The notes beneath the pieces are model-generated. The model was not told the origin of the DNA. It saw only the letters and a program-made list of their open reading frames with translations, and did not search any database. A DNA stretch of 64,000 bases from Synchiropus splendidus (lineage: Eukaryota; Chordata; Actinopteri; Syngnathiformes; Callionymidae), in assembly GCF_027744825.2 (NCBI RefSeq), contig NC_071340.1, forward strand, positions 11,110,001 to 11,174,000, in the 5' to 3' direction. Below are positions 55,701 to 64,000 of this stretch, one piece after another (position 1 is the stretch's first letter; every line of letters starts with the position of its first letter). A program made the translations under genes and the position numbers.

Positions 55701-58700
55701 TTCACCTTTGTACTAGTTAAGTTGCCACAACGCCTTTAATTTGTTAATGACATTCCACGTGTCACAAGTCTGCAAAGTTTGTAATCATCTAGGGCTACAT
55801 GAGTGTTCAATTTACATGAGAGCTGCAACAACTTGTCGACATGTATTTTCGACTATGAAACGAGTCGCTGACTGGTTCAATAGTCAACTAGTCATGATGT
55901 CATCATTTTCTTCGAATAATCAAGGGGACTGGAACCATTTGAAGAACTCATCAAAGGACACATACTGTACCTTCCATACCACATTTTGAGTGTTTACTGC
56001 AATATTCATTTTTTAAATATTTGCAACACTACAATCATGGTGGCATGTTCGTCAACCTGCGCACAACGTACGCCAACCAGGCCACTAACTGATGACTATC
56101 AAACGTATTGTTAGTTGCAACCCTAGTGTACATTTAGCTACAGGGGGTGGGGTGTAATGGTAGACCTAAACTTTGGTGCAGTACTGTTCTCAGTTTTGAA
56201 GCTTCTGTTTGGTAAGTTTTCACTATAGCAAGGGAAACAAATCCAATTATTTTTGAAATTATTGGAATTGAAATTATTATTACCTCATAGCTGCAGTATC
56301 AACAGGTTTCTTTCCAAATAGCATTTTAAGTTCCAAATTGTAAAAACATTAAACAAATATCATGAACATAATATAAAATATAATGTTGCAACCTTCAATC
56401 CAAACTTTCATTTAACCGATATTTGAACATACAATGAAAACGTGAACACCGCTGCCTCCTCACTCACTATTATATGTTTGTTGTGTGGGCATCAGAGCTC
56501 CTGTCTTGCAGCGAAGAGGGATCTTCCTGCTCCAGTTGCTGATTAATTGTGGTTGCCATGCCGCTTGTGGGCTTCTGTCTGCTTCCGCTTTGTGGAACGT
56601 TTGGGAACATGCATTAAAGCGCTTAACTTGGATTGGTTCGGGGGCCGACAAGACTGAAGGCCTTGTGCTGAAATGATCTTGTCCGTCTATGTGTACCCTG
56701 ACACCCCTATTAGTTGCATTGGTAAATTAGCTTTATATTTAACATAATGTATTATTTCCGTATGAACTAATCAAACCAGTACCAGTTAGAAATGGAAAAA
56801 AAACACAGCCTCCGTTAGGATTTAATGTAATTGATGTTTGTGTGAAGGCGTGCAGCAGTGAATTCCTTGCTGAAAAGAAAATTATAAAAGGAAGGCTCTT
56901 TAAATTCCCTGGTGTGATTTTTGTTTTGCATTCTTTCAGAAAGATCACTGAGGTGAAAATGATTTTTTTTCTTTCCACTCCTTTTATTTTCATGGAGGAA
57001 AATAGCAAAAGCTTCGATTCAAGGGCGGATCAAAGGCAGCACGGGGGGAGAGCTTCAACTCCTCCTGTTGAGAGAAGGAGAAAAGAGAGGGGAAGAAAGA
57101 GTGAGACCCCAACAAGAATTAATAGCGAGAGGGTACACCAGTGAACAGAAGAGCTTAAGCAGTTTGTGACAGTGAGAGAAGGTTATATGAGGAAGCGGCG
57201 CAAAGTGGCGGCAGTGAAAGTGTTTTCCTGGGTTGAGGCGGGTGTGGTGGTGGGTTTGGGGGCCCACGGACCGTTACTGAAGCCGGAAAGGAGGGGGGGA
57301 AGGAATTGGGGGGCTCTTCACCAATCTGCTTGAGATGTAAATTTGTCCCCATAGTGAGCCGAGCCTGAGGGGAGGGTCCCCTCTTTTTATTTCTGTACAT
57401 GCAATAGCCATGGAAACCCTACTGAGAGCTATTGAAACGTCTCATTCCAGCAGTCTGGGGATAAAATCCCGCCTTGGCTGTCTATGTGCATCTAGTGTAC
57501 TGTTTGTGCTTTATCAGTTGTATATCTATACATATTTGTGCCTTTGGGTGAAACCCTGTATTTTTTATTCTGATTTCAGACACAATTGTTATTGAAGTAC
57601 TTGTATTGTGCTATACTTTTTATTTTTTGCATTTATTTTAACATTTATTTCCGTTTCCCGAGCTTTGGGAGACTCTTTCTATGATGTATTCGCTACAACT
57701 TGAAATGAGATTGTTTATCACATTAAAGTGATTTGTGACTGTTGTAAGTTACTTGTTTTCATGAGGTCAGATAGGCACAAGGAGAAACATTAAGGAGGAG
57801 AGACCCGCTGTATAAATACTTCCTCCCTGAATTAGTTGATACTCCAGGCACCTACGTGTTCTTGAATGAGCAAGAAGGGACACACTTTGCTTCTTCAGAA
57901 AATGTCCTCCTTGCCTTTGGATTGTTCAGAAGGAGTGGACAGCAAAACATCTGAGATGAAATAACTCCAGAGGAATGAAAAAGGAAAGCCGGCTGGTTGA
58001 TTTTGAATGACAAGGAGCTTGAATGGTGCTGGGTCAAAGGTCATGGTGACTCTTTTTAGAAGCTGGCTGGGCGTGGGTGGGGGTCATACGAGATGGGGCG
58101 AAGGCAGGACAGGAGAATGCATATTGTGATGGAAAAGTTTTGGGGGACAAAAGAAGCAACAGCCTCCGTTTGGCGTTGTGTTGAGCAGACAGGCCCCTCT
58201 TTGTCTCTCAACTCTTGGTCCGGAGGCCTCGAAACTTTCATTCTTCCCTCATTTCGCCAATCCCCCCCAACTCACACTTCAAGCAAATTGGTTCCCTCAC
58301 TCTCTCATACCCACTTGGAGACACACTGAAAAGAAGCGAGAGGGAAAATGGAGAGGTTGAAGTTTGACGCAGTTGCTAATTAATGCAGATTTTTTTTTTG
58401 GCATAATCAACTTTATTAAAGAGGCCGAGGACACCAGCCACTTCAGTATACACTCTCTCATGAATACTTGCGCATAATAAAACTTAATTTTTTTCTGTTT
58501 TTCTGAAGGCTTTACAGGCACTTACTGTCAAATTGACAACGATGAGTGTGCAAGTACGCCCTGCAAGAACGGCGGCAGATGCATTGACGGACGAAACAAG
58601 TACACCTGCGAGTGTACTGAAGGTAAACACATGCATTCATCTAGTTGATGGAGGGCATAACTGAAATACACTTGAATTTTTTTTCAATGCCTTTAATGTA

Positions 58701-61700
58701 ATGTAAAAAACAAAACAACAAGATTTGTGCATATTTGCATATTACAGTACGATGTTTTAGCAACTTCTGCTTTTTCCAGGATACTCTGGTAGACACTGCG
58801 AGACTGACATCAACGAGTGCTACTCTGACCCGTGTCATTACGGCACCTGCATCGATGGCTTAGCCTCCTTCAGCTGCCACTGCAAACCTGGTTACGCTGG
58901 TCGTCTGTGTGAGACCAACATCAACGAGTGTCTGAGCCAGCCGTGCAAGAATGGGGGCATCTGCCAGGACAGAGAGAACTCATACCTATGCATCTGCCCT
59001 AAAGGCACAACTGGTAATGAAATATGTAACAACAAATGAAAAAATATGTGCTAGTACTGATTGTTATTTCTTTTTGGCTTGTTCCAGGAATCAACTGTGA
59101 AATAAACATTGATGACTGTATTAGTAATCCCTGCGATTACGGGACTTGCATTGACAAGATCAATGGATACGAATGCACCTGTGAGCCAGGGTACAGTGGT
59201 AAGACACGCTTGTGTAGTTCTTTTTCAAATATTTTTTGTTTGCACCACATGTCCTTTCACTTAAAATGAAAACAGTCAGGAAAAATAGCATTTTCTGTAA
59301 GAATATTGTCAAAATCCTGATCAGAATGATCTGGCGAATTTATTATAATTCAATTTACCCAGGTGTTTTCTTCAATTGAATTAGATCCCCTCTTGTCATT
59401 CTCAACACCATTTCAGTGTGAAAAAAGCTATTTAGATTTTGCCATTTATGTTGGGGCACTGGCTTTATGTCCACCAGTAATTGACCTTAGTGCCCTTCAT
59501 TCAGTTTACTGTATGAAATCAAAGAAAACACCTCAAATTTCTAGAACTGATTTAAGTTCATTACACTGAAAGGCTGATTTTAATGTGATTTTCAAACATT
59601 GAAAATGTAACATTACATCTAGTGTAATTAAAATTGGATTTTTAAAAGTCCTTTTTGCCAATTCTGAAATCTAATAAATGAACAAATCTTGTTTACCTTA
59701 TAACATGTCACCATATAGATCCTATAGAAAAGGCGAATAAACATCATCTTAAGATAGGTGACAGATGGTGAGCGTGCTCTTCTAAGGCCGGTGTCACTTT
59801 CCAGCTCCACCCAGTCCCCAACCTGCTGCTGTTAGGACACGCAAACTGCCCTCCTACACAAAGAACACACTCACATACACACAGTGGCGTACAGTGTCAG
59901 CAGGGATCTGAACTGGAGAAAAGATCCTCTGAAAGATTCCTGAAAGTTGAGCTTTTAAAAGCTTGGAAGTCGGCCACTGCTTTAAAGCTAAATGGGTTTC
60001 CTTTATGTCGTGCGTGGCTCTTTCTGAATAGAGTCCGTGCTTCAAGTGGCCGACAAAGGCCGACTTTAAACCCACTAATGTCTCTGGAAATGGATACATT
60101 GACAACATGGAGATATGGAGTACATGGAGCCTTTGTACTTTCGTCTTTCGTCTGTTTTTTTAGAATGATCAAACACCGTTTCAGATATTGGAAGTTCCTA
60201 TCGATGAAGCCATGTTTTACTTTTAGGTGCCATGTGTAACATCAACATCGATGAGTGTGCCATCAACCCGTGCCATAATGGCGGCACCTGCATTGATGGC
60301 ATCAACACCTTCACCTGCATCTGCCCGGACGGCTATCATGACGCCACCTGCTTCTCTCAGATCAACGAGTGTCTCAGCAACCCGTGTATTCACGGCCACT
60401 GTGAGGATAAGATCAATGGGTGAGAAGAACAAAAAAATACTTGCTTATTTTAATTTGAAAGGATGAGACTGGGCTCTTAAACTGAAACTGTATTAAGAAA
60501 TATTGTTTTTGTTCAGTACAGTATTGACTAAAACTAATCTTTTACAATCTGGGATGTTCCCCATTTACTGCATTTGTTGCACATTAAAATTAGTAATGAA
60601 GCTTTTTTCCGTCTTAGGTATAAATGTCTCTGTGACTCCGGCTGGAACGGCAAAAACTGTGACATCAACATCAATGAGTGCGAGTCCAACCCCTGCATGA
60701 ATGGCGGCACCTGTAAGGACATGACCAGTGCCTATGTCTGCACCTGTCGTCAGGGATTCAGTGGTCAGTAACTGATTCAGCTGGCTGGAGAAATACTGCC
60801 CACGTTGTGTGTGGCTGAGTGTCACCTGTCGTTGTAGGGCCGAACTGCCAGACCAACATCAACGAGTGTGCCTCCAATCCGTGCCTCAACCAGGGGACGT
60901 GTATTGATGACGTCGCCGGTTACAAATGCAACTGCATCCTGCCTTACACTGGTATGAAAATATTGTTGAGAATATTTGATACGCCCCAGTTTTTGCCCGG
61001 TCCAGTGCAAGAAACCTACTTGAGGAGGGCAGTTTCCATGGCCTGTCATCTCTTGTATTGTTGTGCTAACAGGAAAAATAGAACAATAAAGACTTCCCAT
61101 TAGCTCAAAACCAAGAACCTGAACCACGTATAAGTTTCTTTCAGCTCAATATTAACATTGTATTTTGTAAATTTGATGGAGTTTATAATGATCTGACATC
61201 GTACCTTTTTGGGGGAAACTTCACAAAAGTTGAAGTGAGAACGGGTCCCCTCTGGTGCCGGGGTGGGAACGGGCTGCTTGACACATTTCCTGTTTCCCTG
61301 CTTCCTGTCTCACAGAAAAGCAAATGTGCTCACAATGGCCGGAAACTGGAGTCGGCTTCCTGTTGGAGACGTGTGTTGTGGAAACAGATAGGGAAAAGTC
61401 TCGACAGGCCTCTGACTCTGAGAGACCCTGGCTAAACTCTTCTGATAGCACTGATTGAAAGATGATTCGCCGTCTGTTTACGCTGGTTAATCTCCAAGTT
61501 CACGACTCCTGGTGTTTTTCTAGCTGTAGAATTGACAAAAATATTCCCCAATTAAATGGTGTGCTCTTGTGCATTCCAGGAGAAAACTGCGAGAATCTAA
61601 TGGACCCTTGCAGCTCTAATCCCTGCAAAAATAATGGCATTTGTAAAGAGTCGGAGGACTATCAGAGCTTCTCCTGTGTTTGTCCTGAAGGTTGGCAAGG

Positions 61701-63633
61701 TAAATATTAAACACTCAAATATGATTTGATTCCATGTTTTAGTTAGAAACTAAACTCTATTTTGAGTGGAGCTCTTTTTATGATACTAGAGAACTTCCAT
61801 ATAAGGTAATAGGTCAAGTAACACATACAATTGAGAGCTCAATAGAGTCACATCTTAAGTAATCTAGAGGTTATTTAGGAAGACGAATAAAATCAAATGT
61901 GTGCTGTTGTGGAGGAGTCAAGTATCTTGTATATACATGTTTATATTGACCAGATTATTTTCAAATGTCATCCAGCCTTTCTGTTGGTCTTCTTTTATCA
62001 TGCGCAAACTTTGACCTGTTATAATCTTTTTTTGCCTTGGATTTTGTTCAAATGTTAGGCCAAACCTGCGAGGTGGACATCAAAGAGTGCGTGAAGAATC
62101 CATGTCGCAATGGAGCCACATGTGAAAACACCATGGGAAGTTACCGCTGTGGCTGCAGGCCTGGTTTCACTGGACGCAACTGTGAAAGCAACATCGATGA
62201 CTGCACACCTAGTGAGTTCTTTTTTTTTTTTTTGCCTTATCACTGTGCCTAAAAAGAGTACTTTGGTTTAACCTTTATTGATGTCTTTCTTTCCCAAAGA
62301 CCCCTGCAGCAACGGTGGCCTCTGTAAAGATGAGGTCAACGGCTTCCTCTGTACCTGCCCACCTGGTTTCAGAGGTACAAAATGTGAAGAGGACATCAAC
62401 GAGTGTGAGAGCAACCCCTGCAAAAACGGCGCCAACTGCACCGACTGCGTCAACAGTTACACCTGCACCTGCCCGCAGGGCTTCAGTGGGATCCACTGTG
62501 AAATCAACACACCAGACTGCACAGAGAGGTGGGACCCAGACTCAAAAAAAACCCTTCAAACTGACTGATAACTTGTGCGCTACTGCCCCATCTGGTCAAC
62601 TACTGTGTATTACTGAATTAAACATGACTCACTTCTAGAATTGATTTCTTAAAGACTCATTAAATCAGGTTCTTTGTGCATTATTCACACTTGAGTAAAT
62701 ACTTACTGCAAAAATCATCAAATGACAAAGCCAAACTTAGGGAAATGAGATTCATAGTTCAAGTTAATATGGTGTGCAGATTATTTATTTATTTCTTCGC
62801 AGCTCCTGCTTCAATGGCGGCTCCTGCATCGACGGCATCAACACTTTCACGTGTCTGTGTCCACCTGGTTTCACTGGGAGCTATTGTCAGCATGATATTA
62901 ACGAATGTGACTCCAAACCGTGCCAAAATGGAGGGACCTGCCAGGACAGTTACGGCACCTACAAGTGTACCTGCCCACATGGTTACACTGGGCTCAAATG
63001 TCAGGTAAGAGTCAGATTATAAGCTTGTGTCAGTAGAACCAAACCTTTGGTGCTGGAAGTATGTGACTGCGTATCACACATCCCCTGCGTGACAATGAAT
63101 AGATGCAAGGAAGTTCTTGGAACTCAGAAAAGTGGTCATTAATCCAATACTAACATTGATCTGTCCTTATGTCAGAACCTGGTGCGCTGGTGTGACTCGT
63201 CCCCTTGTAAGAATGGGGGAACTTGTTGGCAGACCGGGACAAGCTACAAGTGTGACTGCAGGACGGGCTGGACAGGATTCTACTGCGATGTACCGAGTGT
63301 TTCATGTGAGGTTGCCGCTAAACAGAGAGGTACGAGCACAGATGTCACACCTGAAACATGTCAACACCCATGATGTTTGAGGTTTAAAGTCTTACTGTTG
63401 ACCTCACAATGTTTGTAGCACTCATGCAAATTGTCACGTTCCCCCCAGGAGTGGATGTGGCACATCTGTGTCAGAACTCGGGCCAGTGTCTGAATGCTGG
63501 AAACATTCACAAGTGCCACTGTCAGGTCGGTTACACTGGCAGCTACTGTGAGGAGCAAGTGGACGAGTGCACCCCAAACCCCTGCCAAAATGGTGCCACG
63601 TGTACCGACTATCTAGGCGGATACAGCTGCCAG
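38036..63633 (+). CDS. notch1: NOTCH1 receptor, exons 1-21 (partial, continues beyond window)
   Basis: Single-pass receptor; ligand binding releases the intracellular domain, which works with RBPJ to set cell fate. Exons: 38036-38093, 38528-38609, 50333-50595, 51730-52068, 53568-53690, 53756-53989, 54174-54329, 54520-54708, 54890-55003, 58509-58622, 58780-59013, 59088-59198, 60227-60419, 60618-60763, 60838-60951, 61580-61699, 62059-62211, 62300-62528, 62803-63004, 63176-63329, 63449-63633. They join in frame to 1171 codons. Exon 1 encodes a signal peptide ([19 protein letters not shown]). The rest is EGF repeats 1-29 and part of 30, none missing compared with human NOTCH1. Many carry the calcium motif D-I/V-N/D-E-C and O-fucose sites. 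Exon 8 holds EGF 11 and 12, the ligand-binding pair. EGF 29 keeps the unusual long loop ([16 protein letters not shown]). The remaining EGF repeats, LNR, transmembrane and intracellular parts lie to the right. Whether this is the notch1a or notch1b co-orthologue is not decided. Confidence 0.97.
39546..39588. repeat. 20-bp perfect inverted repeat with a 3-base loop
   Basis: The left arm tgactcactgtatgtaaata (39546-39565) and right arm (39569-39588) are exact reverse complements around tcc. It could be a collapsed DNA-element end or a hairpin-forming transcript. Confidence 0.7.
40166..40226. mobile_element. 61-bp palindromic Tc1/mariner-type miniature element
   Basis: The same end sequence as the element at 13772 (caggggttggacaaaataat) is followed by a short spacer and its reverse complement, with TA on both flanks (40164-40165, 40227-40228). 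It is a second copy of the same family. Confidence 0.7.
42534..42815 (+). repeat. Dispersed SINE-like fish repeat with internal (TG)n
   Basis: It starts gggcagcacagtggcgcaat and continues with gtatgttctccag, a (TG)n tract (42674-42701), ccttgcgatgga and gggataggcc. This order matches a very abundant teleost interspersed repeat known from memory. Its open frames are not genes. Confidence 0.75.
43692..43733. repeat. (CA)n microsatellite
   Basis: About 21 CA units. The 164-codon open frame across it is a by-product of the repeat. Confidence 0.9.
44358..44758. repeat. Direct repeat block, copy 1
   Basis: Shares blocks with 46908-47417 in the same order and orientation: tgacatgagactgctaa at the left, a tRNA-Gly-like core, then gatagttcagaggcctctgt, atcatggacagt and gggaagatgaggttcc. 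Copy 1 lacks about 100-150 bases present in copy 2 before the tRNA core. Confidence 0.75.
44481..44550 (-). pseudogene. tRNA-Gly(GCC) pseudogene
   Basis: On the - strand it reads gcattggtggttcagtggta at the 5' end and the anticodon loop CTGCCAC. The acceptor stem is fully paired (GCATTGG with CCAATGC). The T loop has decayed (TGTGATT instead of TTCGATT), the D, anticodon and T stems each carry a mismatch, and no T-run terminator follows closely. Confidence 0.7.
46908..47417. repeat. Direct repeat block, copy 2
   Basis: The longer partner of 44358-44758, again carrying a tRNA-Gly-like core. Similarity is high but interrupted, so the duplication is not recent. Confidence 0.75.
47165..47234 (-). 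tRNA. tRNA-Gly (anticodon GCC), probably decaying
   Basis: On the - strand it has A-box-like (tggttcagtgttag) and B-box (cgttcgagtcc) promoter elements, the anticodon loop CTGCCAC and a T6 terminator about 4-10 bases downstream. Compared with canonical vertebrate tRNA-Gly(GCC) there are mismatches at 1:72 (G-G), 30:40 (A-C) and 52:62 (C-C), so function is doubtful. It is the better preserved of the two copies. Confidence 0.55.
50596..51729 (+). other. notch1: NOTCH1 intron 3, with a MITE
   Basis: No gene is seen. It holds the inverted-repeat element at 50765-51068. The rest is AT-rich. Confidence 0.6.
50765..51068. mobile_element. hAT-like MITE, about 300 bp
   Basis: The left part (gggctgtcatgagac...aatctcaattaatcacg) and right part (cgattaattgagattaaaa...gtccctaa) are inverted copies with internal gagttaac motifs. 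TTAATCG-rich elements starting gggctgtca are common in fish genomes. No coding sequence. Confidence 0.55.
52069..53567 (+). other. notch1: NOTCH1 intron 4, nothing recognised
   Basis: A 1.5 kb AT-rich intron with no gene, RNA or clear repeat seen. Confidence 0.6.
54520..54708 (+). CDS. notch1: NOTCH1 exon 8: ligand-binding EGF 11-12
   Basis: It encodes [15 protein letters not shown] (EGF 11) and [19 protein letters not shown] (EGF 12). The O-fucosylated threonine of human EGF 12 (T466) corresponds to T467 here, in C-MNEAT-C. The following leucine that contacts Delta (human L468) is L469. The calcium-binding DINEC is present, so the binding site looks functional. Confidence 0.93.
55004..58508 (+). 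other. notch1: NOTCH1 intron 9
   Basis: A 3.5 kb intron with no gene. It holds the MITE at 55819-56124 and a purine-rich, G-rich patch at about 57030-57380. Confidence 0.6.
55819..56124. mobile_element. hAT-like MITE, about 300 bp
   Basis: It begins agctgcaacaacttgtcgac and ends ttagttgcaaccct, inverted copies of the ends of a common fish hAT-like element with GTCGACTA motifs inside (tagtcaactagtca). No transposase remains. Confidence 0.5.
59199..60226 (+). other. notch1: NOTCH1 intron 12, nothing recognised
   Basis: A 1.0 kb intron with no gene or clear repeat. Confidence 0.6.
60952..61579 (+). other. notch1: NOTCH1 intron 15, nothing recognised
   Basis: A 628-base intron without recognisable features. 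Confidence 0.6.
61700..62058 (+). other. notch1: NOTCH1 intron 16, nothing recognised
   Basis: A 359-base AT-rich intron without recognisable features. Confidence 0.6.
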
Positions 63634-64000
63634 GTAACAAACTGACCATGAATTGAGTAACAAAGAAAGATAAATCCAAAGAGAGGAAATAAAAGCATGT
63701 GCCACATGCATTAAGAGAGGGTTCTTTTCGATTTATTAGAGGCTTCTTTCTTCCTCTTTGAGAATGGGCATGCTTGTTTCATTGTGAATGAACAGTATTG
63801 TCTTTCTATAACTTAGTGGTATAAACAAGCTTTTGGTATGCAAGTCTGGTTTTGGGACGGAGCTGTGCAAAACGTCCACACGGAGATGGCTGAAAATCCA
63901 AATGATGTCCATGGATGTTTAACATACTCGTAAACAAATAAGTTAAAAATCCCAACCATAGTTCTTTTCAAATAAAAATAAATAAAGAAAAGGCAGAACT
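63634..64000 (+). other. notch1: NOTCH1 intron 21 (start)
   Basis: It begins with the donor CAG|gtaaca. The next exon, completing EGF 30, is not in the window. Confidence 0.7.

Overview
The window is vertebrate genomic DNA from a ray-finned (very probably teleost) fish. The evidence is intron-split genes with GT-AG junctions, fish-type DNA transposon relics, an L1-like fragment, and a methionine-rich gamma-M crystallin of the kind found in fish lenses. The species cannot be told from the sequence.

Layout: (1) 138-4840, + strand: all but the first exon of PMPCA, the alpha subunit of the mitochondrial processing peptidase. (2) 8.8-4.85 kb, - strand: INPP5E, the ciliary phosphoinositide 5-phosphatase, tail to tail with PMPCA; the candidate poly(A) signals of the two genes lie about 46 bases apart. 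(3) 9.2-10.4 kb: a 5'-truncated, frameshifted L1-like fragment. (4) 10.9-12.13 kb, + strand: a three-exon gamma-M crystallin with a clear TATA box. (5) 12.2-37.8 kb: about 25 kb with no gene I can support, holding MITE-like elements, hairpins, microsatellites, a decayed non-LTR reverse transcriptase fragment, a CTCF-like motif and a few non-repetitive blocks that could be regulatory. (6) 37.8-64 kb, + strand: the first 21 exons of NOTCH1, from the signal peptide through EGF repeat 29 and part of EGF 30. It has an 11.7 kb second intron carrying two diverged copies of a block with a tRNA-Gly(GCC)-like sequence. The gene runs off the right edge.

The genes share no biochemical pathway; the link is synteny. 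PMPCA, INPP5E and NOTCH1 are neighbours at human 9q34.3. Here a lens crystallin lies between INPP5E and NOTCH1, the large human neighbour SEC16A is not seen between them, and NOTCH1 points the same way as PMPCA, unlike in human. All reading frames across the reconstructed splice junctions close: INPP5E sums to 617 codons plus stop, the crystallin to 195 codons plus stop, and NOTCH1 to exactly 1171 codons within the window.

No unknown multi-gene system was found. The observations most worth checking are the convergent 3' ends, the X-box-like sites upstream of INPP5E, the upstream ORFs before NOTCH1, the duplicated tRNA-like blocks in its intron, and several near-perfect hairpins.
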